Shown: positions 5,794 through 14,380 of the stretch, one piece after another
How the letters are laid out: the number at the start of each line of letters is the position of its first letter
Numbering within the stretch: the stretch's first letter is position 1
Assembly (NCBI GenBank): GCA_938041275.1
Contig: CALISH010000132.1
Span: 1-15,917, forward strand
DNA length: 15,917 nucleotides
Reading direction: 5' to 3'
Source of the DNA: an uncultured Solobacterium sp.
GTDB lineage: Bacteria > Bacillota_I > Bacilli_A > Erysipelotrichales > Erysipelotrichaceae
Notes under the pieces: generated by a model
What the model was told of the DNA's origin: nothing
Database searches by the model: none
Seen by the model: the letters and a program-made list of their open reading frames with translations, nothing else
Program-made: the position numbers and the translations under genes

Positions 5794-6820
5794 CGATGCT
5801 TATAAGTCTGCAGGTGTTGATGTAACTGCTGGATATAAAGCAGTAGAACTGATGAAGAAGCACGTATCTCGTACTACTACATCAGGTGTATTAGATTCTA
5901 TCGGTGGTTTTGGTGGTTTATTTGCGCCAGATATGACAGGCATGAAGAAGCCAGTACTTGTATCTGGTACAGATGGTGTTGGCACAAAGCTAAAGCTTGC
6001 GATGTTATTAGATAAGCATGATACAGTTGGCATCGATTGTGTTGCGATGTGTGTAAATGATGTTGTTTGTGCAGGTGCACAACCACTCTTCTTCTTGGAC
6101 TATATTGCGTGTGGGAAAAATAATCCAGAAAAGATTGCGGATATTGTAAAGGGTGTAGCGGATGGCTGTGTAGAAAGTGGCTGCGCACTGATCGGTGGAG
6201 AGACCGCAGAAATGCCAGGTTTCTATCCGGAAGATGAATATGATTTAGCTGGATTTACCGTTGGTATTGTAGATGAAGAAAAGATTATTGATAAAAACAA
6301 CGTTAAAGCTGGAGATATCATTATTGGTCTAGCTTCTAGTGGAGTACATTCCAACGGTTTCTCACTTGTACGTAAAGTATTTGACATTGATGCAGGTATA
6401 ATACTAAAGGACTACGCAGACGTATTAGGAAAGCCACTTGGTGAAACATTATTAACACCAACAAGACTGTATGTAAAACCTGTACTGCATGTACTCAAAG
6501 AAGTAAATGTAAAATCCATCGCACATATTACAGGTGGAGGCTTCTATGAAAACTTACCACGAGCATATAGTGAAACACTAAACGCGAGTATCACAAAGGG
6601 TAGTTGGCCAATCTTACCAATCTTTAACTTATTACAAGAAAAAGGAAATATTCCTGAACATGATATGTTTAACACCTTCAACATGGGAATTGGTATGGCA
6701 ATGATTGTATCTCCAGAAGATGTTGAAAAGACAATGTCTATTCTAAAAGAGAATGGTGTAGACGCATACCAGATTGGTGTGATGGAAGAGGGCGACCATT
6801 CGGTCGTTATCCACGAATGA
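5777..6820 (+). CDS. purM: Phosphoribosylformylglycinamidine cyclo-ligase (AIR synthetase), PurM
   Basis: 347 aa, the standard PurM length. It closes the imidazole ring, making AIR from FGAM with ATP. Visible family motifs are SGTDGVGTKLK (63-73), NDVVCAGAQPLFFLDYIACG, GGETAEMPG, SSGVHSNGFSLVRKV and HITGGGFYENLPR. The ATG lies inside the end of purF behind AAGAAGGAGAG, and its stop overlaps the purN start in an ATGA arrangement (6817-6820). It is in the cytosol and is part of the pur operon. Confidence 0.97.
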   Translation: MTKSYSDAYKSAGVDVTAGYKAVELMKKHVSRTTTSGVLDSIGGFGGLFAPDMTGMKKPVLVSGTDGVGTKLKLAMLLDKHDTVGIDCVAMCVNDVVCAGAQPLFFLDYIACGKNNPEKIADIVKGVADGCVESGCALIGGETAEMPGFYPEDEYDLAGFTVGIVDEEKIIDKNNVKAGDIIIGLASSGVHSNGFSLVRKVFDIDAGIILKDYADVLGKPLGETLLTPTRLYVKPVLHVLKEVNVKSIAHITGGGFYENLPRAYSETLNASITKGSWPILPIFNLLQEKGNIPEHDMFNTFNMGIGMAMIVSPEDVEKTMSILKENGVDAYQIGVMEEGDHSVVIHE

Positions 6821-7413
6821 TTAATATCGCAGTACTTGTCTCAGGTGGAGGTACTAACCTACAAGCACTGATCGATGCACAAGGGAAAGTATTACAGCAC
6901 GGTACAATCAAACTGGTGATATCATCAAAACCAGATGTCTATGCATTACAACGTGCCAAACAAGCGAGTATTGATCATTGTGTTATCGCAAAGCGCGATT
7001 ATTTAACACAAGAAGAATTTTCTAATGCATTATTACAACAATTGCAATCATATCAAATTGATATGATTGTACTAGCAGGATATCTTTCGATTTTGGATGA
7101 GACAATCATTCGTGCATATCCAAATCGTATTATCAATATTCATCCATCCTTGATTCCTTCCTTCTGTGGGAAAGGATATTATGGATTAAAAGTTCATGAA
7201 GCAGTGCTTCACTATGGTGTAAAGGTTACAGGTGCTACTGTACACATCGTTAATGAAATACCGGATGGTGGAAAAATCTTATTACAAAAAGCAGTAGATA
7301 TCTTACCAACAGATACACCAGAAACTTTACAACAAAGAGTCATGGAAGAAGCAGAGTGGATATTACTGCCACAAGCAACGGAAATGATTGCGAAAGAAAT
7401 AGAAGGGAAATAA
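6817..7413 (+). CDS. purN: Phosphoribosylglycinamide formyltransferase (10-formyl-THF dependent), PurN
   Basis: 198 aa, typical for PurN. It transfers a formyl group from 10-formyltetrahydrofolate to GAR. LVSGGGTNLQAL (7-18) is the phosphate-binding N-terminus. The catalytic triad is visible as Asn107 and His109 in NIHPSL and Asp150 in PDGGKIL, and VLAGYLSIL (85-93) is also typical. It is translationally coupled to purM through the 4-base ATGA overlap, with no separate strong binding site. It ends one base before the IMP cyclohydrolase start. Confidence 0.96.
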   Translation: MINIAVLVSGGGTNLQALIDAQGKVLQHGTIKLVISSKPDVYALQRAKQASIDHCVIAKRDYLTQEEFSNALLQQLQSYQIDMIVLAGYLSILDETIIRAYPNRIINIHPSLIPSFCGKGYYGLKVHEAVLHYGVKVTGATVHIVNEIPDGGKILLQKAVDILPTDTPETLQQRVMEEAEWILLPQATEMIAKEIEGK

Positions 7414-7414
7414 T

Positions 7415-8119
7415 ATGCAGGCAAAAGACTTATATGAATACCTAGGTAGTAAAAGCTATCCTGGAAGAGGGATTGTAATTGCACGTACACCATGTGGTAA
7501 AAAGATGCGTATCGCATACTTTATCATGGGACGTAGCGAAAATAGTAGAAATCGAATCTTTACGGAGACAGAGGATGGTATTCGTACAGAAGCGTATGAT
7601 ATTTCTAAATTGGTTGACCCTTCACTGATTATCTATTCCCCAGTTAGACAACTGGGAAACAAATTGATTGTCACAAATGGTGATCAAACAGATACAATCT
7701 ACGAAAACATGCAAGCAGGTAAAACATTTGAAGAAGCGTTACGTCTTCGTACATTTGAACCGGATGAGCCAAACTATACGCCGCGTATATCGGCAGTAGT
7801 AAATGGCTTTGATTATCAAATGTCCATTTTAAAGAGTGCAGAAGGCAATCCAAATAGTACGCATCGTTACTTCTTTGATTATACAGAAGAATTAGCAGGG
7901 TATGGTCATATCATTCATACATATCAAAGTGACGACAACCCACTTCCATCATTCGAAGGAGAACCAGTGCTTTTCAAGCTAGTTAAAGAACCATTTGAAG
8001 CTTTTGCTCAACATGTGTGGGAAAGTTTGAATGAAGATAATAAGATTTCACTGTATGTAATACAGATAGAACCAGGCAGTGATGAAGTAAAAACAATGAT
8101 CTTTAATAAGAACCAATAG
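7415..8119 (+). CDS. IMP cyclohydrolase, PurO-like stand-alone type
   Basis: 234 aa. I recognise this as a PurO/IMP_cyclohyd family protein, not the MGS-like N-terminal domain of PurH. The segments TNGDQTDTIYENM (87-99) and FEPDEPNYTPRISAVVNG (114-131) line up with the archaeal PurO pattern (SNGSHTDTI ... LNTPRIAAAINGS). Its job would be closing FAICAR to IMP, the last step of the pathway. It sits directly before the stand-alone AICAR formyltransferase, so the pair replaces bifunctional PurH. The start at 7415 follows purN's stop by one base, with AGAAGGGAAA inside the purN end as a likely binding site. I give no gene symbol because the bacterial form is not uniformly called purO. Confidence 0.88.
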   Translation: MQAKDLYEYLGSKSYPGRGIVIARTPCGKKMRIAYFIMGRSENSRNRIFTETEDGIRTEAYDISKLVDPSLIIYSPVRQLGNKLIVTNGDQTDTIYENMQAGKTFEEALRLRTFEPDEPNYTPRISAVVNGFDYQMSILKSAEGNPNSTHRYFFDYTEELAGYGHIIHTYQSDDNPLPSFEGEPVLFKLVKEPFEAFAQHVWESLNEDNKISLYVIQIEPGSDEVKTMIFNKNQ

Positions 8120-8130
8120 GAGAGGCGTTT

Positions 8131-9306
8131 ATGACAAAAGAAATCGCATTAAAGTACGGCTGTAATCCAAATCAAAAGCCAGCACGTATTTACTTAAATA
8201 ATCAAGAATTACCAGTGACTGTATTGAATGGTAAGCCTGGATATATCAATTTCCTAGATGCCTTAAATAGTTGGCAACTTGTTAAGGAGCTCAAGGAAGC
8301 GACAGGTTATCCAAGTGCCGCAAGTTTCAAGCATGTTAGTCCTGCCGGTGCCGCAATTGGAACACCGCTTAGTGAAGTGGAAAGAAAGATATATTTTACA
8401 GGTGACGAAGAATTATCTATGCTTGCATGTGCTTATGTTAGAGCACGTGGTGCAGATCGTATGAGTTCTTATGGTGATTTTGCGGCATTATCTGATGTTT
8501 GTGATAAAGATACAGCATTACTATTAAAGAAAGAAGTATCTGATGGAGTTATCGCACCTGGTTATACAGAAGAAGCACTAGAAATTCTAAAAGCCAAGAA
8601 AAAAGGTAACTACGCTGTGATTCAAATCGATCCAACATACGTTCCAGAAGAGATCGAAAGAAAACAAGTATATGGAATCTACTTTGAACAAGGTAGAAAT
8701 AATGTACATATCGATGAATCATTACTTACAAATTTTGTGACAAAGAATACAGAACTCACAGAACAAGCAAAATTAGATTTGTTAATTGCGATGATTACAC
8801 TGAAGTACACACAATCCAACTCCGTTGTATACGCAAAGGATGGACAGGTTATCGGTGTAGGTGCAGGACAACAATCCCGTATTCACTGCACAAGACTTGC
8901 AGGAAGTAAAGCAGATAATTGGTGGCTACGTCAACATGAGAAAGTGCTGAATCTACCATTTAAAGAAGATATTCGTAGAGCAGACCGCGATAATACAATC
9001 GATATTTATCTTTCAGAAGATTATGAAGATGTATTGCAAGATGGTGCGTGGCAACAGTTCTTTACCGAACAACCATCAGTATTTACAAGAGAAGAGAAGA
9101 AAGCCTGGATCAAGCAACAACACAACGTAGCACTTGGTTCGGATGCGTTCTTCCCGTTTGGAGATAATATCGAAAGAGCGTATAAGAGTGGTGTGAAATA
9201 TGTGGTACAACCAGGTGGTTCCATTCGTGATGACCATGTGATTGATACTTGTGATAAATACGATATTGTCATGGTATGTAATGGTGTACGTTTATTCCAC
9301 CATTAA
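8131..9306 (+). CDS. AICAR formyltransferase, stand-alone (PurH C-terminal domain equivalent)
   Basis: 391 aa. It has only the transformylase half of PurH/ATIC: the protein begins at IALKYGCNPNQKP, the point where the domain starts in bifunctional enzymes, and it ends in RLFHH like animal ATIC. Lys67-His68 in ASFKHVSPAGAA are the catalytic pair. The segments RARGADRMSSYGDFAALS, KYTQSNSVVYAKDGQVIG and GAGQQSRIHCTRLAG are strikingly close to human ATIC as I remember it, much closer than to Bacillus subtilis PurH (HKNPCGVG type). It formylates AICAR with 10-formyl-THF to give FAICAR, the substrate of the neighbour upstream. AGGAGAGG precedes the ATG. No sign of a lost N-terminal domain lies upstream. 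Confidence 0.93.
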   Translation: MTKEIALKYGCNPNQKPARIYLNNQELPVTVLNGKPGYINFLDALNSWQLVKELKEATGYPSAASFKHVSPAGAAIGTPLSEVERKIYFTGDEELSMLACAYVRARGADRMSSYGDFAALSDVCDKDTALLLKKEVSDGVIAPGYTEEALEILKAKKKGNYAVIQIDPTYVPEEIERKQVYGIYFEQGRNNVHIDESLLTNFVTKNTELTEQAKLDLLIAMITLKYTQSNSVVYAKDGQVIGVGAGQQSRIHCTRLAGSKADNWWLRQHEKVLNLPFKEDIRRADRDNTIDIYLSEDYEDVLQDGAWQQFFTEQPSVFTREEKKAWIKQQHNVALGSDAFFPFGDNIERAYKSGVKYVVQPGGSIRDDHVIDTCDKYDIVMVCNGVRLFHH

Positions 9307-9319
9307 GAGGAGGTAGTCT

Positions 9320-10594
9320 ATGAAGGTTTTAGTCATTGGTTCCGGTGGTCGTGAACATGCGATCATTCGTAAGCTAAAAGAGAATCCTACGATTGAAGAA
9401 ATTATCTGCGCACCTGGCAATGGTGGTATTGCGGCAGATGCCAAGTGCGTAAGTGTCAGTGCGATTGATTTAGCCAATATGGTTGAGCTCGCTAAAAATG
9501 AAAAGGTGGATTTCTGTGTAGTAACTCCAGATGATCCTCTTGCGATGGGTATGGTTGATATTCTTGAAATGGAAGGAATTCCTTGTTTTGGACCAAACGC
9601 AAATGCGGCAATCATTGAATCATCAAAAGTATTTGCGAAAAACTTAATGCAAAAATATCAGATTCCAACTGCGGCATATGCAGTATTCTCTGATGCACAA
9701 GAAGCCATCAATTATATTCGCACAGAGAACCGTTATCCAACGGTATTAAAGGCTGATGGTTTAGCACTTGGTAAGGGTGTTTTGATAGCTCAAACAGAAG
9801 AGGAAGCCGTTCAAGCCGTCAATGAATTGATGGTTGATCAAGCTTTTGGACAAGCTGGTAAACAAATCGTTATTGAAGAGTTTATGACAGGACCAGAAGT
9901 ATCAGTACTAGCCTTTACAGATGGACATGTTGTAGTACCGATGATATCTTCGATGGATCATAAACGTGCATTAGATAATGATGAAGGTTTAAATACGGGT
10001 GGTATGGGTACGATTGCGCCATCTCCATTCTATACAAAAGAGATTGCGGAAACATGCATGAATACAATCTTTCTACCAACCATTGAAGCAATGAATCAAG
10101 AAGGAAGACCATTCAAAGGTTGTCTGTACTTTGGCTTGATGTTAACACCAGAAGGTCCAAGAGTTGTGGAGTACAATTGTCGCTTTGGAGACCCAGAGAC
10201 ACAGGTTGTATTACCTTTATTAAAGACAGATCTATTAACCATCATGCGTGCAGTACACGATGAGAAATTATCAGAAATTACAATCGAATGGGAAGATAAA
10301 GCGTGTGCTTGTGTCATCCTGGCAAGTGGTGGATATCCACAGAAATATCATAAAGGATATGAAATCAGCGGACTAGATGATTATGGACAGGTTGAAGGTG
10401 TAACCATTTATCATGCAGGTACTGCATGGAAAGATGGGAAGTACTATACAAACGGTGGACGTGTACTCGGAGTTAGTGCAGTTGGTGATACGCTAGAACA
10501 AGCACTTCAACTCTCTTACGATAAGATTAAAGAAATTCATTTTACAGATATGCACTATCGTACAGATATCGGCAGAAAGGTGGTAAAACAATGA
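9320..10594 (+). CDS. purD: Phosphoribosylamine-glycine ligase (GAR synthetase), PurD
   Basis: 424 aa, standard for PurD, an ATP-grasp enzyme that joins glycine to phosphoribosylamine. The N-terminus reads VLVIGSGGREHAII, followed by APGNGGIA, then the ATP-grasp region KADGLALGKGVLIA (about 143-156), GPEVSVLAFTDG, DHKRALDNDEGLNTGGMG and EYNCRFGDPETQ. The common VGPE-x-PL motif appears here as VTPDDPL, a mild variation. The binding site AGAGGAGG precedes ATG 9320, and the stop overlaps the purL start by 4 bases (ATGA). Confidence 0.97.
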   Translation: MKVLVIGSGGREHAIIRKLKENPTIEEIICAPGNGGIAADAKCVSVSAIDLANMVELAKNEKVDFCVVTPDDPLAMGMVDILEMEGIPCFGPNANAAIIESSKVFAKNLMQKYQIPTAAYAVFSDAQEAINYIRTENRYPTVLKADGLALGKGVLIAQTEEEAVQAVNELMVDQAFGQAGKQIVIEEFMTGPEVSVLAFTDGHVVVPMISSMDHKRALDNDEGLNTGGMGTIAPSPFYTKEIAETCMNTIFLPTIEAMNQEGRPFKGCLYFGLMLTPEGPRVVEYNCRFGDPETQVVLPLLKTDLLTIMRAVHDEKLSEITIEWEDKACACVILASGGYPQKYHKGYEISGLDDYGQVEGVTIYHAGTAWKDGKYYTNGGRVLGVSAVGDTLEQALQLSYDKIKEIHFTDMHYRTDIGRKVVKQ

Positions 10595-13500
10595 CAGTAT
10601 TCCGTTGTTTTGTGGAGAAGAAACCTGCATATGCAGTAGAAGCCAAATCCATATTAAATGATTTACACGTTGCCTTACGTAATCAGAAGGTTGAAGCTGT
10701 ACGTGTTTTAAATCGATATGATTTAGAAAATGTAGATGAAGAAGATTACATTGCCGCAAAGTATACAATTCTTTCAGAGCCACAGGTAGATTTCTTCTAT
10801 GAAGAAGCGCCTACACCGGATTATGATGAATATATTCTTGCGACAGAATATTTACCTGGACAGTTTGATCAACGTGCAGATTCTTGTGCACAGTGTATTC
10901 AACTCAGTTCCATGAAACAAAAACCTACTGTAAAGACAGCACGTCTGTATTACATCAAGGGTAAGCTTACCGATGATGAAAAGAAGTTGATTGAAGAAAC
11001 TTTAATCAACCCTGTAGAAGCTCGTATCGCAAGTTTAGAGAAACCAGAGACAATTATTATGTCTTTTGAAACTCCAGAGCTTCCACCAGTGATTGATGGT
11101 TTTATCAAGCTGGATGAAGAAGGTTTAAAGAAATTTCTTAAAGAACATGGACTTGCGATGGATTTAGAAGACCTCAAGTTCATGCAGGAATACTTCCAAA
11201 AAATAGAGTGTAGAAACCCAACAATTACAGAAGTTCGTGTCATCGATACCTATTGGTCAGATCATTGTCGTCATACAACATTCTATACTGTTATCGATGA
11301 TGTAGAGATTCAACCTGAATATGTAAAAGATACGTATTTAAATTATTTAGACTTACGTAGTCATATCTATGCTGGTCGTACACCAAAGCCAGTATGCTTA
11401 ATGGATTTGGGTACGATTGGAGCTAAGGCATTAAAGAAATATGGTAAGTTAACAGACTTAGATGAGTCGGAAGAAATTAACGCATGTTCCGTTAAGATTA
11501 AAGTTGATGTAGATGACGAAGATCAGGATTGGTTACTCATGTTTAAGAATGAAACACATAACCATCCTACAGAAATTGAGCCATTTGGTGGTGCTGCAAC
11601 CTGTCTTGGTGGTGCAATTCGTGATCCACTTTCAGGGCGTAGTTATGTATATCAAGCAATGCGTGTAACAGGTGCTGCTAATCCATTAACCCCAATTCAT
11701 GAAACAATGAAGGGTAAGTTACCACAGCGTAAGCTCGTAACGACAGCAGCTGCTGGTTATAGTTCCTATGGGAACCAGATCGGTCTAGCAACAGGTCTTG
11801 TACGTGAAATCTATCATCCAGGATACGTTGCGAAACGTATGGAAGTTGGTGCTGTCATTGCGGCAGCCCCAGAAGAAAATGTTGTGCGTTTGAGACCTGA
11901 ACCAGGTGATGTTGTCATCTTATTAGGTGGACGTACAGGACGTGATGGTTGCGGTGGTGCAACAGGTTCTTCAAAGTCACACAATATTGAATCATTAGAA
12001 AGCTGTGGAGCTGAGGTTCAAAAGGGTAATGCGCCAGAAGAGCGTAAGCTACAAAGATTATTCCGTAATCCAGAAGCCGCAAAACTCATCAAACGTTGTA
12101 ATGACTTTGGTGCAGGTGGTGTGGCAGTAGCCATTGGTGAACTGGCAGATGGATTAGTGATTGATCTAAATAAAGTTCCAAAGAAATATGAAGGTTTAAA
12201 TGGTACAGAATTAGCAATCAGTGAATCACAAGAGCGCATGGCTGTTGTGGTCAGGAAAGAAGATGCTGAAAAGTTCCAAGAACTTGCATGCATGGAAAAT
12301 CTTGAGACAACAATCGTCGCAGAAGTGACAGAAGAACCACGTATGATTATGACCCTACAGGGAGAAGAAATTGTAAATATCTCTCGTGAGTTCTTGAATA
12401 CAAACGGCGCAAGTAGACATACATCTGTGGTGGTTGGGGAAGACAAACCAGAAGAAGAGGTTCAAGTAGAAAGTCTTCGTGCAGGTATGGATAAGCTAGT
12501 AGAAGATTTAAATATCTGTAGTCAAAAAGGATTAGCAGAACGCTTTGACGCAACGATTGGCAGTGGAACAGTATGTATGCCATTTGGTGGAAAATACCAA
12601 ATGACACCAAGCCAAGTGATGGCTGCTAAGATTCCAGTGCTAGATGGTGAAACGGATACAGCATCACTCATGGCCTATGGTTATGACCCAGAATTATCTT
12701 CTTTATCACCATATAAGGGCGCGATGGCTGCAGTCATTGAAGCGATGTCTAAACTGGTTGCGGCTGGTATTGACCCTAAACATGCATGGCTATCATTCCA
12801 AGAATACTTTGGACGTACAGGTGATAACCCAGAGAAGTGGGGTAAGCCATTTGCGGCATTACTTGGTGCACTCAAAGCCCAAGCAGAATTAGAGGTTGCG
12901 GCAATCGGAGGGAAAGACTCCATGTCAGGAACATTCGAAGATATCGATGTTCCACCGACACTCATTGCCTTTGCGGTATCCACTGCGAAAGCTTCTCGTA
13001 TTGTCACAAATGAGTGGAAGGATAAAGATCATTATATCTATGCAGTAATGCCAGAATATGATGAGAATGGTATTGCGGACTTCAAGAGTGTACGCGATGT
13101 ATTTGATAAGGTTTATTCATTAATCAGCTCAGGTTGTGTCAAGTCTGCTTGTGCGCTTGAACATGGTGGTACAGCAGAAGCACTTCTCAAGTGTAGTCTA
13201 GGTAACCGTATTGGATTTGCACTAGAGGAAGATGTAAATATCAATCGACTCTTTAAGAAGTGCTATGGTGGGTTCTTGTTAGAGACAGATGAAGAGATTG
13301 AAGATTTGGAACTATTAGGAAAGACTATTGAAGAGTTTGAATTACGTACAAAGAATGAAACAATCTCCTTAGATGAATTACAAACACGCTATGAGGAAAA
13401 ACTAGAATCTGTATATCCTTGCAATATCAAGCAGAGCGAAAAGGAAATTAATCCGGTATCTGTAGAACGCAAATTTGACATGCATGCAAGTTATACAGTT

Positions 13501-14307
13501 GAAACTCCGCATGTCTTAATTCCTGTATTCCCAGGCACAAACTGTGAATATGATACTGCACGTGCATTCAAGCGTGAAGGTGCTGAAACAGAAATCTTTG
13601 TGATCAAGAACCTAACCGCAAAAGACATTGAGGATAGTGTAGAAAGATTTGTGGATGCGATTGGTCGTAGCCAAATTATCGCACTTCCAGGTGGTTTCTC
13701 AGGTGGAGATGAGCCAGATGGATCTGCGAAGTTCATTGTTTCTTTCTTCCGTAATCCAAAGGTAAAAGAAGCTGTAGAAGACTTACTCAACCATAGAGAA
13801 GGTTTAATGATTGGTATCTGTAACGGATTCCAAGCGCTTGTTAAACTTGGACTTGTGCCATATGGCAAGATTATGGAACCAGATGAATTCCGTCCAACAC
13901 TGACGTTTAACACAATTGGAAGACACCAATCCAAACTCGTTAAGACAAGAGTCGCATGTAATCAATCACCTTGGATGAAATATATGAATGTTGGAGATAT
14001 TCATACAGTAGCGATTAGCCATGGCGAAGGAAGATTTATCGCAAAAGATAATGTTATTCAAACCTTGATTGATAATGGTCAAATTGCGACACAGTACGTT
14101 AACTTTGAAGGACAACCAACATCTGATATTCATTTCAATCCAAATAATTCTGTCTATGCGATTGAGGGAATTACATCACCGGATGGACGCATTCTTGGTA
14201 AGATGGGACACTCTGAGCGTAATGGTGAAAACCTTTATAAGAATGTACCAGATATTGAAAACCAACAGTTGTTATTTAAGGCGGCAGTTGAATACTTTAC
14301 AAAGTAA
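10591..14307 (+). CDS. purL: Phosphoribosylformylglycinamidine synthase, single-chain PurL
   Basis: 1238 aa. It turns FGAR plus glutamine into FGAM. All parts are in one chain, unlike the separate PurS, PurQ and PurL of Bacillus. The order is an N-terminal PurS-like region (about 1-160), a linker, the synthetase halves (RVIDTYWSDHCRHTTF near 215-230; FKNETHNHPTEIEPFGGAAT near 320), and a C-terminal class I glutaminase (about 970-1238). The glutaminase nucleophile is Cys1077 in GICNGFQ, with His1144 and Glu1146 in SHGEGRF. This layout is shared with the ~1240-aa clostridial and lactobacillal type, which differs in detail from the ~1300-aa proteobacterial enzyme. It is coupled to purD by ATGA. 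It is the last gene of the operon, and an IS follows 23 bases after the stop. Confidence 0.96.
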   Translation: MTVFRCFVEKKPAYAVEAKSILNDLHVALRNQKVEAVRVLNRYDLENVDEEDYIAAKYTILSEPQVDFFYEEAPTPDYDEYILATEYLPGQFDQRADSCAQCIQLSSMKQKPTVKTARLYYIKGKLTDDEKKLIEETLINPVEARIASLEKPETIIMSFETPELPPVIDGFIKLDEEGLKKFLKEHGLAMDLEDLKFMQEYFQKIECRNPTITEVRVIDTYWSDHCRHTTFYTVIDDVEIQPEYVKDTYLNYLDLRSHIYAGRTPKPVCLMDLGTIGAKALKKYGKLTDLDESEEINACSVKIKVDVDDEDQDWLLMFKNETHNHPTEIEPFGGAATCLGGAIRDPLSGRSYVYQAMRVTGAANPLTPIHETMKGKLPQRKLVTTAAAGYSSYGNQIGLATGLVREIYHPGYVAKRMEVGAVIAAAPEENVVRLRPEPGDVVILLGGRTGRDGCGGATGSSKSHNIESLESCGAEVQKGNAPEERKLQRLFRNPEAAKLIKRCNDFGAGGVAVAIGELADGLVIDLNKVPKKYEGLNGTELAISESQERMAVVVRKEDAEKFQELACMENLETTIVAEVTEEPRMIMTLQGEEIVNISREFLNTNGASRHTSVVVGEDKPEEEVQVESLRAGMDKLVEDLNICSQKGLAERFDATIGSGTVCMPFGGKYQMTPSQVMAAKIPVLDGETDTASLMAYGYDPELSSLSPYKGAMAAVIEAMSKLVAAGIDPKHAWLSFQEYFGRTGDNPEKWGKPFAALLGALKAQAELEVAAIGGKDSMSGTFEDIDVPPTLIAFAVSTAKASRIVTNEWKDKDHYIYAVMPEYDENGIADFKSVRDVFDKVYSLISSGCVKSACALEHGGTAEALLKCSLGNRIGFALEEDVNINRLFKKCYGGFLLETDEEIEDLELLGKTIEEFELRTKNETISLDELQTRYEEKLESVYPCNIKQSEKEINPVSVERKFDMHASYTVETPHVLIPVFPGTNCEYDTARAFKREGAETEIFVIKNLTAKDIEDSVERFVDAIGRSQIIALPGGFSGGDEPDGSAKFIVSFFRNPKVKEAVEDLLNHREGLMIGICNGFQALVKLGLVPYGKIMEPDEFRPTLTFNTIGRHQSKLVKTRVACNQSPWMKYMNVGDIHTVAISHGEGRFIAKDNVIQTLIDNGQIATQYVNFEGQPTSDIHFNPNNSVYAIEGITSPDGRILGKMGHSERNGENLYKNVPDIENQQLLFKAAVEYFTK

Positions 14308-14312
14308 GTCTA

Positions 14313-14330
14313 GAAAAAAAGGGGCTGTAA
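14313..14330 (+). terminator. Left arm of the purine operon terminator, probably split by the IS
   Basis: Directly after purL the sequence AAAAAAAGGGGCTGT has the look of the first half of an A-rich/GC/T-rich intrinsic terminator. The expected matching arm (ACAGCCCC plus T run) does not follow. Instead the IS end starts at about 14331. I infer that the insertion split the terminator and that the other arm lies right of the window. Confidence 0.4.
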
Positions 14331-14380
14331 TGAAGTGAACCCCAAAAGTTGGACAACAACTTAGGAGGTTCGCTTTTATT

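Noticed and set aside
12018..13934. Long minus-strand open frames inside purL
   Set aside because: They are antisense shadows of a clearly coding gene, with low-complexity Ser-rich translations and no binding sites or family motifs.
14321..14343. GGGG/CCCC hairpin as a complete terminator after purL
   Set aside because: Only four pairs with a 15-base loop and no T run; the CCCC belongs to the IS terminal repeat.
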